Shown here piece by piece: positions 8,970 through 17,776 of a stretch of DNA of 64,000 bases. The notes below the pieces were generated by a model. That model was not told where the DNA came from and did no database searches. It saw nothing but the letters and a program-made list of their open reading frames with translations. Origin of the DNA: Shewanella frigidimarina (GTDB lineage Bacteria > Pseudomonadota > Gammaproteobacteria > Enterobacterales > Shewanellaceae); the NCBI RefSeq assembly GCF_003797125.1, contig NZ_RKKE01000001.1, positions 868,001 to 932,000 on the forward strand, read 5' to 3'. The stretch's first letter is position 1. Each line of letters starts with the position of its first letter. The translations under genes and the position numbers were made by a program.

Positions 8970-9416
8970 ATGAGCCAAACAGCAAAAGTTTTATTGATCA
9001 ACGGTCCTAATCTCAATCTATTAGGCCGTCGCGAACCCGGACATTATGGTCACCAAACACTCACCACTATTGTGGATGAATTAACTCGCAATGCGACTCA
9101 GGCTGGCGTTACGCTTGAACATATTCAGTCCAATGCCGAGTATCAATTGATTGATGCAATTCATGCTACCGACGCTCAATTTATTATTATCAATCCAGCA
9201 GCCTTTACGCACACCAGTGTTGCTTTGCGTGATGCCATACTTGGGGTAGCAATTCCGTTTATTGAAGTACATTTATCTAACGTACATGCCCGCGAACCTT
9301 TTAGGCACCATTCGTACTTTTCGGATAAAGCCCTAGGAGTGATTTGTGGCTTAGGCGCACAAGGTTATGATTTTGCTCTGCAAGCGGCGATTAAGCACTT
9401 GAGCGATAAACACTAA
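8970..9416 (+). CDS. aroQ: Type II 3-dehydroquinate dehydratase
   Basis: Catalyses the third step of the shikimate pathway, turning 3-dehydroquinate into 3-dehydroshikimate. From the chosen ATG, the N-terminal segment has [18 protein letters not shown] with the catalytic Tyr at 26. It also has [15 protein letters not shown] and [18 protein letters not shown], which carry the active-site Asn, His and Arg of the dodecameric type II enzyme. AGGA sits 6 bases before the ATG at 8970; a longer frame to 8901 has no support. In many gammaproteobacteria aroQ is followed by accB-accC. Here it is followed by a DUF3859-like gene, so it may be a second copy or a relocated gene. Confidence 0.93.
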   Translation: MSQTAKVLLINGPNLNLLGRREPGHYGHQTLTTIVDELTRNATQAGVTLEHIQSNAEYQLIDAIHATDAQFIIINPAAFTHTSVALRDAILGVAIPFIEVHLSNVHAREPFRHHSYFSDKALGVICGLGAQGYDFALQAAIKHLSDKH

Positions 9417-9441
9417 ATATCATTCTATAAAGGGATAGCCC

Positions 9442-9834
9442 TTGAGTAAGTTAAAAGCCGATGTAAGCGTTATTTATAGCGGACTCTTTAGCCAATGGAA
9501 TAGCGATAGTGATGAATTACCGCGATTTTTAGCGGCAACAGTTCATGTGCCTGCGATTATCGACACCGAATTTGGTTTCATCACCCGCATAAAAAAAGCC
9601 AAAAACCAGCAATTAACCTACTGTATTTATCATCCTGATATTCCGGATGACGATGGTCATATTCGCCCGCCATTTGATGGTAAAGTGTTTATTAAAGAAA
9701 ACGATTGGCGCTTTTATCTGGGCGATTGTATTTGGGCACCAATTAGCAATAAAGTCGGGAACTGGCGCATGACGCTAGCGTTAAATGGCAAAATCATTGC
9801 AGACAAAACATTTAAGGTGCATCTACCAGATTAA
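9442..9834 (+). CDS. DUF3859-like protein
   Basis: A 130-residue soluble protein starting at TTG (AGTAAG follows). Segments such as IDTEFGFITRIKKAKN, YHPDIPDDDGHIRPPFDG and WRFYLGDCIWAPI resemble the DUF3859 family, a beta-rich domain of unknown function found in gammaproteobacteria. It has no signal peptide and lies 25 bases after aroQ, so it may be co-transcribed. No functional link to aromatic biosynthesis can be shown. Confidence 0.6.
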   Translation: MSKLKADVSVIYSGLFSQWNSDSDELPRFLAATVHVPAIIDTEFGFITRIKKAKNQQLTYCIYHPDIPDDDGHIRPPFDGKVFIKENDWRFYLGDCIWAPISNKVGNWRMTLALNGKIIADKTFKVHLPD

Positions 9835-9925
9835 TTGCGACGCTTAATAGTCTGTACTGCAACTTCACTAAGTTAGAATGTTTGCTATAATCCGCGCCAA
9901 TAGCCACACCATTTAATGAGCCCTC

Positions 9926-10933
9926 ATGTCCATTCAAGCTGTTTTAGCCGATGCTTTAGCCAAGCGTGCCACTTTTTTTGAGCAAGCTGCCAAAGATAAT
10001 ACTGATTGTTATCGGGTTTTTCACGGTACCGTTGAAGGTGAAAATGGCCTTAACATTGACCGTTACGGCGATGCATGGCTGATTCAAACATTTCACCAAA
10101 CCTTATCGGCTCAGCAACTTGAAGACATATCAAGCCTACTGACTGCGCACGCGGACTATCATATCGTTTATAACGATCGCTCTGGCAGCCATTCTCGTGT
10201 GGTCAATCATGCCGAAAATGAAGCCCAAGACTACTCGCAGTCAGAGCAAGTTATCCATGAAAATGGCATCGCTTTTACCTCCAAGTTACGCCATGAAGGT
10301 CAAGATCCGCTGCTATTTTTAGACATGCGTATTGGGCGTGAATATGTGCGCGCTAACAGCCAAGGTAAGAGTGTTCTAAACTTGTTTTCATACACTTGTG
10401 GTATTGGTACTGCTGCAGCGATGGGCGGTGCTCGTAAAGTCATGAATGTCGACTTTTCATCATTTGCATTAGCTGCAGGTCAAAAAAACGCAGAGCTAAA
10501 CAATGTCACTGATGTGTGTGAATTTGTGCAAAGTGATGCGTTTCCGGCACTGCGTCAATTAGCGGGTTTGCCTATTGGTGGTCGTCGTAATCAAAAACTG
10601 CCTAAATACCCTAAACTGCGTGTTACTCAGTTCGACCTAGTGTTTTTAGACCCGCCACGGTTTGCTAAAAGCGCCTTTGGTATTGTCGACTTAGTCAATG
10701 ATTACCAAGGTTTATTTAAACCAGCAGTATTAACCACAAAAGTCGGCGGTAAAATTGTCTGTTGTAATAATGTCGCTAAAGTTGATCGCCAAGCATGGTA
10801 CGACAGCCTAGTCCGTTGCGTCGAAAAGCAAGGCCGTAAAGTCACTACGACTCAGTGGTTAGATTGCCACCCAGACTTTCCCGCATTTGATGACAATCAT
10901 CCGTTAAAAATTGTCGTGCTAACAATAGATTAA
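9926..10933 (+). CDS. RlmI/RlmK-like class I SAM-dependent RNA methyltransferase
   Basis: A 335-residue protein. The N-terminal part (YRVFHGTVEGENGLNIDRYG) matches the central domain of the RlmI/RlmK rRNA cytosine methyltransferases. It is followed by the SAM-binding segment VLNLFSYTCGIGTAAAMGG and the LDPPRFAKS active-site motif. The usual N-terminal PUA domain of RlmI (about 70 residues) is absent, so this is a shorter paralogue. It probably methylates a base in RNA, but the target cannot be assigned. A hairpin follows, before the convergent phosphatase gene. Confidence 0.8.
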   Translation: MSIQAVLADALAKRATFFEQAAKDNTDCYRVFHGTVEGENGLNIDRYGDAWLIQTFHQTLSAQQLEDISSLLTAHADYHIVYNDRSGSHSRVVNHAENEAQDYSQSEQVIHENGIAFTSKLRHEGQDPLLFLDMRIGREYVRANSQGKSVLNLFSYTCGIGTAAAMGGARKVMNVDFSSFALAAGQKNAELNNVTDVCEFVQSDAFPALRQLAGLPIGGRRNQKLPKYPKLRVTQFDLVFLDPPRFAKSAFGIVDLVNDYQGLFKPAVLTTKVGGKIVCCNNVAKVDRQAWYDSLVRCVEKQGRKVTTTQWLDCHPDFPAFDDNHPLKIVVLTID

Positions 10934-10983
10934 CGGTAGATTAGTTATATGTTTAATTAAGCGTTATGCCGCTTATATCAATC

Positions 10984-11010
10984 ATTCAGCCACCTTTACG
11001 GTGGCTGAAT
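10984..11010. terminator. Hairpin between convergent genes
   Basis: A perfect 11-bp stem (10984-10994 with 11000-11010) has a 5-base loop. Lack of a clear T run makes efficiency uncertain. Confidence 0.6.
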
Positions 11011-11036
11011 TGTATCGACTAATTCACATCAGCTGA

Positions 11037-12800
11037 TTACGACACTGGCGTGACTTTAGGGCTGCCAGCGGTACTGGTAGCACTGTAACCACGAGCATCT
11101 AACTGAACAAATGTCTTATCTAAAATAGTATCAACGTATTGCCAATCACTGCGGACTTCATTTTCAGTAAATGTCAGTAATAAGTAGCCGCGATCCTTTA
11201 AATTGGCGTATTTAAGATCGGCGATCAAACCGACTATTGCTGCTTCAGTTGCCGGCATTTCAGCATCAGACAAGCCTAAGTAATACTCAAGCCCTGGGGA
11301 TGACACCGAGCTTGTGGCAAATTCTATTCCGACAATATCGCCACCACTATCGGTTAAATCGTTGGCCCATGCATTATGGGTATCACCGGCAATAACCACC
11401 AAGTTATGTTGTAACGACTTTGCTGTCGCTAAAATCACTTCGCGCTCGTAGGCGTAACCATCCCACGCATCTAAGTTGTATGGAATTGCGGGCAGCTGTA
11501 GTAATGCAATCACCTCTGGCGTCAGCTTGGCTTGATTCGCTTGTAAGTAAGCTAACTCTTCTGCGGTTAACGTCGGGTCGCCCGCTTGAGCACGGCCCGC
11601 TAGCTGCGCTAATCCGGCAAGCTCAGCAAACTGCGGAATACTCATTTGCTGAGTCGCAATGGCCGCTGGCATTAACATTTTGCCCATTAACACCTGTTGA
11701 CCTAATACTTGCCACTTAGCCGTAGACTGCAATAAGGTTTGTTGTAACCACAATAGTTGAGTCTGGCCTAATAGGGTGCGGTTAGTATCGGTTACATCAG
11801 TTAAAAATGTGGCGCTGTTAAATGCACCTGTGGTCGCATCAATATATTGGCTATATTCTAATTGTTTATCGCGAGCCAATACCCGAGTATCGAGCATGTG
11901 CAAATCAACCAAGTTACCGTAATTAAAACTTCTGTAAATTTCTTCATGATTACCTTCACTCCATGGACGAATTGGCAGCCATTCAAAATACGCTTGTAGT
12001 GCGGCTTGTTTGCGTTGATCAAAATCACCTTCACCATCGTTATGGTTTTCGGCACCGTCTTTCCAGGTATCGTTGGCCACTTCATGGTCATCCCACACGG
12101 TAATAAACGGTACTTTGGCATGTAGCTTTTGTAAACTCGCATCACTACGATATTGGCTGTAACGGGTGCGGTAGTCGTCTAATAAAAATAATTCACCGGC
12201 TGGCAACACTTCGCGCCCAAGCTCGACAGCATGTTCACTGGCATATTCACCACGAGCATACTCATATAAATAATCGCCTAAGTGCACTACAGCATCCAAA
12301 TCATTTTGCTGTGCAGCCATTTCATACACATTAAAATATCCAGCAGGAAAGTTAGCGCATGACATTACCGCCAACTTAACAGACGCCACGCTACCTTGAG
12401 GTAATGTGCGTGTTTGCCCCATTTCAGATACCGTTTCACCCGCTTTAAAACGATAGAAATACTGTTGGCCCGCTTCAAGTCCAACTGCGTCAACTTTAAC
12501 GGTATAATCTCGGTTTTGATTCGTTATCGTTTGGCCGTTAGTGACTACTTGACTAAAGTTGCTGTCAATGGCGACTTCCCAAGACACAGTAATGTCACCT
12601 TCAACATCAGGCGTAACGCGAGTCCATAAAATCACCGCGTCTGCAGCAGGATCGCCACTGGCAATACCTTGTAAAAATTGACCTGACACAACATCGTCAT
12701 CATCACTGCTACAACCCATGAGTCCATAAGACACTACTACTGCACCAGCACCTTTAGCTGACATAGCTAGAAAGTCACGACGAGTTACAAACCGTTTCAT
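11037..12800 (-). CDS. phoD: PhoD-type alkaline phosphatase/phosphodiesterase
   Basis: A 587-residue exported phosphatase that would release phosphate from organic esters. The N-terminus has the twin-arginine motif TRRDFLA followed by a hydrophobic stretch ending in LMGCSSD, which looks like a TAT lipoprotein signal. After an N-terminal beta domain (QGIASGDPAADAVILWTRVT) come the metal-site motifs NFPAGYFNVYE, HLGDYLYEY, VWDDHEVANDTW and VIAGDTHNAWA, all typical of PhoD. AGGA lies 6 bases before the ATG. A three-repeat Pho box about 95 bases upstream points to PhoB control under phosphate starvation. Confidence 0.92.
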   Translation of the reverse strand: MKRFVTRRDFLAMSAKGAGAVVVSYGLMGCSSDDDDVVSGQFLQGIASGDPAADAVILWTRVTPDVEGDITVSWEVAIDSNFSQVVTNGQTITNQNRDYTVKVDAVGLEAGQQYFYRFKAGETVSEMGQTRTLPQGSVASVKLAVMSCANFPAGYFNVYEMAAQQNDLDAVVHLGDYLYEYARGEYASEHAVELGREVLPAGELFLLDDYRTRYSQYRSDASLQKLHAKVPFITVWDDHEVANDTWKDGAENHNDGEGDFDQRKQAALQAYFEWLPIRPWSEGNHEEIYRSFNYGNLVDLHMLDTRVLARDKQLEYSQYIDATTGAFNSATFLTDVTDTNRTLLGQTQLLWLQQTLLQSTAKWQVLGQQVLMGKMLMPAAIATQQMSIPQFAELAGLAQLAGRAQAGDPTLTAEELAYLQANQAKLTPEVIALLQLPAIPYNLDAWDGYAYEREVILATAKSLQHNLVVIAGDTHNAWANDLTDSGGDIVGIEFATSSVSSPGLEYYLGLSDAEMPATEAAIVGLIADLKYANLKDRGYLLLTFTENEVRSDWQYVDTILDKTFVQLDARGYSATSTAGSPKVTPVS

Positions 12801-12892
12801 TGCCTATCCTTATTTTTTATTGTGCGCTTATTATGTGGCGATGCTTAGCACTGCCTAAGAGGTCTAATGAGTGGCTATTGTGGGAGCTAATG

Positions 12893-12921
12893 ATGACAAA
12901 AAGGTGACAGAAGAATGACAA
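12893..12921 (-). promoter_or_regulatory. PhoB box (three 7-bp repeats) upstream of phoD
   Basis: Read on the minus strand there are three direct 7-mers, TTGTCAT, CTGTCAC and TTGTCAT, each separated by exactly 4 bases (12915-12921, 12904-12910, 12893-12899). An 11-bp period of CTGTCAT-like repeats is the classic Pho box. Confidence 0.85.
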
Positions 12922-12968
12922 GCTAATCAAATTGATACTGAAGTACTGCTAAGGTTTACAGCCATTGA

Positions 12969-13010
12969 ATAGTGATTTTTAGATAGTGATTTTTAGATAG
13001 TGATTTTTAG
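12969..13010. repeat. 14-bp tandem repeat, three perfect copies
   Basis: ATAGTGATTTTTAG occurs three times head to tail between the Pho box and the ohr promoter. It may be a slippage product; no function is evident. Confidence 0.9.
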
Positions 13011-13035
13011 AGAACAAGACTACAATAAAAATTAA

Positions 13036-13104
13036 ATTGCACACAATGTAGTTGCAAATTATTTTTGGCTTAGCTATAGTGAACACAATTAGATTGCGCG
13101 CAAC
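13036..13104 (+). promoter_or_regulatory. ohr promoter flanked by two palindromes (candidate OhrR operators)
   Basis: A -35 TTGCAA (13052-13057) and -10 TATAGT (13075-13080) are separated by 17 bases. A palindrome-like ATTG-CACA-CAAT lies upstream (13036-13047), and ATTGCGCGCAAC (13093-13104), containing the perfect TTGCGCGCAA, lies just past the predicted start point. Their placement suits repression by OhrR, but no ohrR gene is in the window. Confidence 0.6.
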
Positions 13105-13136
13105 TTAAATTAATTTACTTTTACATGAGGTTTACT

Positions 13137-13559
13137 ATGAAAGCACTATATACCACTTCAGCAACAGCATTAGCAGGCCGTAATGGTCAAGTTTCTACCG
13201 ACGACAAAAAAGTTGATTTACAGTTAAGTTACCCAAAAGAAATGGGTGGCAGCGGTGAATTTACTAATCCAGAACAGTTATTTGCTGCAGGTTATGCCGC
13301 ATGTTTTTCTAACGCGATTCTGCATGTAGCCAGCCAAAGTAAAGTCGCTATCAAGGCTGCTCCAACTACAGCAACTGTCGGTATAGGTGCCAATGAAAAT
13401 GGTGGTTTTGCATTAACAGTAGCGCTAGCAGTTGAACTTGATTTAGACCAAGCAGAAGCTGAACAGTTAGTGAAAACAGCGCACCAAGTTTGCCCATATT
13501 CAAACGCAGTACGTGGCAACATCGATGTAAAATTAACCGTAAACGGTCAAGCGATTTAA
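13137..13559 (+). CDS. ohr: Organic hydroperoxide resistance protein (OsmC/Ohr family)
   Basis: A 140-residue thiol peroxidase of the Ohr branch of the OsmC family, which detoxifies organic and fatty-acid hydroperoxides in the cytoplasm. The two catalytic cysteines are visible as C56 (AAGYAACFSNA) and C119 (TAHQVCPYSNA). The conserved Arg near residue 15 (TALAGRNG) and Glu in NPEQLFAAG are also present. The start is the ATG at 13137 after TGAGGTTTACT; an in-frame codon 12 bases earlier has no good ribosome binding site. A strong promoter with paired palindromes precedes it and a terminator follows. Confidence 0.95.
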   Translation: MKALYTTSATALAGRNGQVSTDDKKVDLQLSYPKEMGGSGEFTNPEQLFAAGYAACFSNAILHVASQSKVAIKAAPTTATVGIGANENGGFALTVALAVELDLDQAEAEQLVKTAHQVCPYSNAVRGNIDVKLTVNGQAI

Positions 13560-13594
13560 GCTTTTTGTAAACCAGTTTTACTGACTTACAAACA

Positions 13595-13622
13595 AAAAAC
13601 CAAGACATCTGTCTTGGTTTTT
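13595..13622 (+). terminator. Terminator of ohr
   Basis: A 9-bp stem (13598-13606 with 13611-13619) and 4-base loop, followed by a T run, lies about 40 bases after the ohr stop. Confidence 0.85.
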
Positions 13623-13684
13623 CTATGTTGATGTCAAAGGTCATCATCGTGGTGAACAAGGACGGTTTAATGAACCATCAACAC

Positions 13685-14878
13685 TTAATCAGACACTTTT
13701 TTTAACATATCTAATTTGGCTAAATAGTGCTTTTTACTGTCTGGCATATCAGTTAGTTCAATCGCTTTTTTTAATATTTTATGAGCCTTTTTTGTATTAC
13801 CTAGACCCAATTGAGCTCTGGCTAGCGCAAAATAAGCCGGATGGAAATAAGGCGCGTTATCGATAAACTTTTCTAAGAAGATGACGGTGGTTTTATAGTC
13901 TTTGAATTCCAATGCCTCAATACCCAAACTGTAGTAGCTGTATGGGTTACTCGACTCAAGCGACAACAAGTATTGGTCGATCTTTTTTGCTTCAGCAGTT
14001 CTGCTTTGTAATTCCAGTAATAAGCGGTAATTACTTAATACTGCCAAGGAATTCGGCTTAATATCAAGGGCATATAGGTAGAGTTTTTCGGCTGTCTGTT
14101 CGTCACCTAAACGGCGATGAGTAATGGCCATCATATTAATCAAAGCATCATAGTCTGGCGCTAGCTTTAGCCCTTGCTCAAGTAAGATAAAAGCAAATTC
14201 ATACTGCTTTTCTAGCATGGCATCGGCCGCTAAATTACGATAAAACATCGCTAAAAATTTAGATTCTGAGACGATTTCACCGGTGCGATCAAAACGATCT
14301 GGAAAATAATCAATCACAGTAGCAATACCGCCACTAAGAAAATGCCCACTCGGTTTTTCATCATACAAAAATGTGCGTACATGGTCTGATGTGACAAGAA
14401 TATCGGAGGTGATATTGGTCAATATTGGCGCGGCATGAACCACTTGAAATACCGGATATACATTCAATTCTTTTGCGACTGAATAGGTCAGCAATGCCAA
14501 TGCCATACAATTGCCAGACTGATTACTCCATGACTCAGTACTGGTATAATTTTTCCCTTCATAATTGAAATTAGTCATTTTATGGTTAATAAACTCAGAC
14601 ACTTTTAAGCGATTGGGCAGTGCTTTAATGTTATCTCTGGCGGTAAACCCAGCTAATTCTTGTCGCTGTATTTCGGAGAGATAAGTCAGACTGGCAATCT
14701 TAGGCACATTTTCGGCAGAAGTGGAATGAATCAGAGCTTGATTAAACTGCGGTAAATGGTAAGCGTTTTGGCTATTTTCTGAATTGGCAGAGCAAGCACT
14801 AAGTAAAACAGTGCATAGTAATAAGACAAGGTTCGGGTGGCATAAACGATTAACGCTCAGCATAGGCATTGGCAACAT
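13685..14878 (-). CDS. TPR lipoprotein with transglutaminase-like N-terminal domain
   Basis: A 397-residue protein with a lipoprotein signal (LVLLLCTVLLSAC). Residues of about 90-200 contain SGNCMALALLTYSVAKELN, then SDHVRTFL and VIDYFPD, an ordered Cys-His-Asp pattern like the transglutaminase/cysteine protease fold. The C-terminal half has several tetratricopeptide repeats (LLEQGLKLAPDYDALINMMA, LYLYALDIKPNSLAVLSNYR). It is probably anchored in the envelope and may process or bind other proteins; the substrate is unknown. Several possible start codons are close together (14878, 14869, 14863); only the first residues are affected. Confidence 0.7.
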   Translation of the reverse strand: MLPMPMLSVNRLCHPNLVLLLCTVLLSACSANSENSQNAYHLPQFNQALIHSTSAENVPKIASLTYLSEIQRQELAGFTARDNIKALPNRLKVSEFINHKMTNFNYEGKNYTSTESWSNQSGNCMALALLTYSVAKELNVYPVFQVVHAAPILTNITSDILVTSDHVRTFLYDEKPSGHFLSGGIATVIDYFPDRFDRTGEIVSESKFLAMFYRNLAADAMLEKQYEFAFILLEQGLKLAPDYDALINMMAITHRRLGDEQTAEKLYLYALDIKPNSLAVLSNYRLLLELQSRTAEAKKIDQYLLSLESSNPYSYYSLGIEALEFKDYKTTVIFLEKFIDNAPYFHPAYFALARAQLGLGNTKKAHKILKKAIELTDMPDSKKHYLAKLDMLKKVSD

Positions 14879-15085
14879 TCCGTGTAGTCATTGATTAACT
14901 TAATATGAATCAATTAATTCAACATTACAAGGCAACCCAAATAGCCACTACCCATGTTAGAGAGCACCCGTGCCCACTTTATGAATATCAATGAACACAG
15001 GTTTGTTATGACACAAAAAAACGCTCACTAGTTGTGAACGCTTAATCATATTTGTGGATGTTATCGTTACCGTTATTATGGAAAC

Positions 15086-16096
15086 TTATTGTTTCACGCT
15101 CATTAAAATATCCAGGGCGCGTAAACGATGTTCACTGTCATATAAGTCATTGGTAAACATAAGCTCATCAACACCTAGCTGTTGAACAATCACTTCAAGT
15201 CGATGTTTAATTGTTGCAGGTCCGCCACACACCGACAAACTTAAAAAGTTATCAACGTAGCTTTTCTCTTGCTCGCTCCACAACCCATCCATACTATCGA
15301 CAGGCGGTTTAAGCCACATTTCATTGCCACGAATTAACGCCAAAATACGTTGTTTCGAGCTAGTACTAAGGTATTCTGCTTCAGCATCTGTTGGGGCGGC
15401 GACCAAAGGTAATCCCAACATAACATAAGGCTTGCTCAATACTGCTGAAGGAATAAATTCACGTCGATAAAGCTCAACTGCATCATATAAAAAACGCGGT
15501 GCAAAGTGGCCTGCAAATACATACGGCAATCCACGTTTAGCAGCCAACTGAGCGCTAAACAAACTGGAGCCTAATAACCAAATTGGCACATTAGTGTCTT
15601 CGCCCGGAATCGCTCTCACTTGGGCGGATGCAGCTTGTTGACGCTGCGATCGCGGACCTAATAATGACTGTAGTTCGCTCACTTCTTCTGGGAAGTGTTC
15701 AGCTCGGCTATCATCACGATTCAATGCACTGCTCGTCACTTGGTCGCTACCGGGTGCGCGGCCTAAGCCTAAATCGATACGGTTGGGATACAAACTGGCC
15801 AAGGTGCCAAACTGCTCTGCAACCACTAAGGGGGCGTGGTTAGGTAACATGATCCCGCCAGCACCAACACGAATACGCTGAGTCCCACCTGCTATATAGC
15901 CAATTAATATCGAGGTTGCCGAACAAATAATGCCTGGCATATTGTGATGTTCAGCCAACCAAAAACGATTAATACCAACATTTTCGGCATGTTGAGCATA
16001 ACGTAGGCTACCGTGTAATGTTTCAGCGACGCTGGCGTCTTCGCGCATCGGCGCGAGTTCGAGTAATGAAAAAGGAATATCTGCCAATATTGACAT
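15086..16096 (-). CDS. LLM-class flavin-dependent oxidoreductase (luciferase-like)
   Basis: A protein of 336 residues with the luciferase-like monooxygenase fold: NRFWLAEHHNMPG, IRVGAGGIMLPNHAPLVVAE, NRIDLGLGRAPGSD and a C-terminal CGGPATIKHRLE. It is closest in pattern to E. coli YhbW and would use FMN or F420-like flavin with an unknown substrate. Two ATGs are adjacent; the second (16096) has AAGGAG at better spacing. It stands as a single gene. Confidence 0.88.
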   Translation of the reverse strand: MSILADIPFSLLELAPMREDASVAETLHGSLRYAQHAENVGINRFWLAEHHNMPGIICSATSILIGYIAGGTQRIRVGAGGIMLPNHAPLVVAEQFGTLASLYPNRIDLGLGRAPGSDQVTSSALNRDDSRAEHFPEEVSELQSLLGPRSQRQQAASAQVRAIPGEDTNVPIWLLGSSLFSAQLAAKRGLPYVFAGHFAPRFLYDAVELYRREFIPSAVLSKPYVMLGLPLVAAPTDAEAEYLSTSSKQRILALIRGNEMWLKPPVDSMDGLWSEQEKSYVDNFLSLSVCGGPATIKHRLEVIVQQLGVDELMFTNDLYDSEHRLRALDILMSVKQ

Positions 16097-16185
16097 CATG
16101 GCTCCTTATTTAAGGTAAGAATTGATGGCATCCACTGAAAACCAAGCTGTCGAGCTAGTAAGAAAGGTTTTCAACAGATGATGAT

Positions 16186-16710
16186 CTAAAAGGCTTGTAG
16201 CATCTCGGGAGTAAACTCATCAGCATCAACAGAAACACCGGCGGCATCGATACATTGCTGTAGTTTATTTAACTCATTATTGACGTTTGAAATAGTTAAC
16301 GTGTTGTTATCTAACTCATACACTAGTGCCAAGCTTTGATAATAAAAACTGAGTATCACTAATGCATCACGGTTATTGTCTTTGGCAGCTTGTTGAACTG
16401 ATTTCAGCTTGCGGTAAATTTTGTTCTGCAGCTGCTTCAGTTGCCACACATAATAGACTTCATAAAATTTCTGTTTGGTACGCAGGTTACGTATTAATAG
16501 GCTGCATACCATTAGCGCCAAAATCACCCCAGTAAAATTAAGATGAAAATTGCCAGTAGCCTCTGCACCGGGTAATGGCTTAACGCCAAAAAAATAGATC
16601 ATCAACTGACCAAATATCACAGACAAAATAGCCAATGTTGCCACTAAACCTATCTGTACTTGATTGTTAACCGAACGATACTGGCTTTTATTAATTGTAA
16701 CTAACTTCAT
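16186..16710 (-). CDS. DUF3087-like membrane protein
   Basis: About 174 residues with two membrane helices (IGLVATLAILSVIFGQLMIYFF and FTGVILALMVCSLLI) and a cytoplasmic helical C-terminal half rich in Gln/Lys/Asn. It resembles the DUF3087 proteins of Shewanella and Vibrio, which have no known function. The ATG at 16710 is favoured over a GTG at 16722 because GAG lies 7 bases upstream. It is monocistronic. Confidence 0.6.
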   Translation of the reverse strand: MKLVTINKSQYRSVNNQVQIGLVATLAILSVIFGQLMIYFFGVKPLPGAEATGNFHLNFTGVILALMVCSLLIRNLRTKQKFYEVYYVWQLKQLQNKIYRKLKSVQQAAKDNNRDALVILSFYYQSLALVYELDNNTLTISNVNNELNKLQQCIDAAGVSVDADEFTPEMLQAF

Positions 16711-16903
16711 CACGCCGCTCACATCACTTATTTATCTATAGCTTAACGCGTCACAGCTATTTATAGAATGAAATATTAACGCTTATTAAGTGTGATTTAA
16801 TCTAATGCTATTGGGGGCAAGTGAGTTGATAATCAGGAGCGACCAAGATCGCTCCCCATTAATTCATCATTCAAATAGGCAATGCACGATTGTAAGCGGA
16901 ATA

Positions 16904-17671
16904 TTAGTTACGACCAGCCATCACGCCGCCATCTACATCCCATATCGCGCCCGTAACCCAAGCGGCTTGCTCTGATAACAAAAATACTATGCTGTTTGCT
17001 ACATCGGCCGGACTACCTACTCGACCAATTGGATGGAATGAATTAAAACTATCAAGCACAGCGGCCATATCTTGCGGTTCAATAAAGGCTTGATAAATTG
17101 GCGTACTCACAACGGCTGGTGATACTGCATTAACGCGAATGTGATGCTCCGCCAGCTCCATTGCCATGTGTTGAGTTAATGCATGTAAACCCGCTTTAGC
17201 CATAGAATATGCGCTTGATGGTGTGGCTTTAATCGCTTGTTTAGCCCACATAGAACCAATGTTCACTATGCTACCACCATGATGTTTAATCATGTTTCTG
17301 GCTACTGCCTGTGAAATCACAAAAATGGCTTTGTTAAGCTCCATGTAGATATCGTAATCGCTCACTTGGTGATCTAAAAACGGCTTAGGATTAAAATAAC
17401 CTGCAGCATTAACTAAATGATCAATTTTATGATCGATGGTGTCGATCATATTGATCAAACGGCTGAGATCTTGCGGATCGTATAAATTGGCTTGAAACCC
17501 ACTGACATTTCCAAGTGGAGACAGTTGCGCCACAGCAGCATTGAGTTTGTCGGCTTTATTGCCAACAATAATGGTATCAACACCTTGAAGCACGAGTTGT
17601 TTGGCCGTTTCAAAACCGATACCACTTGTACCGCCAATAATCAGCGCTGTTGTTTGAGTTGAATTCGTCAT
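16904..17671 (-). CDS. Short-chain dehydrogenase/reductase
   Basis: A 255-residue classical SDR with the cofactor motif GGTSGIG (13-19), NAAG (88-91), N113, and the catalytic S140, Y155 and K159 (SAYSMAKAG). The C-terminus ([16 protein letters not shown]) is also typical. It reduces or oxidises a carbonyl or alcohol using NAD(P)(H); the substrate is unknown. It is divergently transcribed from a HxlR-type regulator 105 bases away, a common arrangement in which the regulator controls the reductase. Confidence 0.92.
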   Translation of the reverse strand: MTNSTQTTALIIGGTSGIGFETAKQLVLQGVDTIIVGNKADKLNAAVAQLSPLGNVSGFQANLYDPQDLSRLINMIDTIDHKIDHLVNAAGYFNPKPFLDHQVSDYDIYMELNKAIFVISQAVARNMIKHHGGSIVNIGSMWAKQAIKATPSSAYSMAKAGLHALTQHMAMELAEHHIRVNAVSPAVVSTPIYQAFIEPQDMAAVLDSFNSFHPIGRVGSPADVANSIVFLLSEQAAWVTGAIWDVDGGVMAGRN

Positions 17672-17735
17672 TTGAACACACCTAATAAAAGAGTAAGTGT
17701 GTTAAGCTTATTGGCAAACTATCTGATTGAATAGT

Positions 17736-17772
17736 AAGTACAATTAAGTCATATAGGTACTTTTAGGTACAT
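17736..17772. promoter_or_regulatory. Candidate HxlR operator between SDR and regulator genes
   Basis: The intergenic sequence has AAGTAC and GTACTT half-sites in inverted order 15 bases apart, followed by another TAGGTAC. These GTAC repeats lie just before the start of the regulator at 17777. The assignment is a guess from position. Confidence 0.4.
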
Positions 17773-17776
17773 ATTA

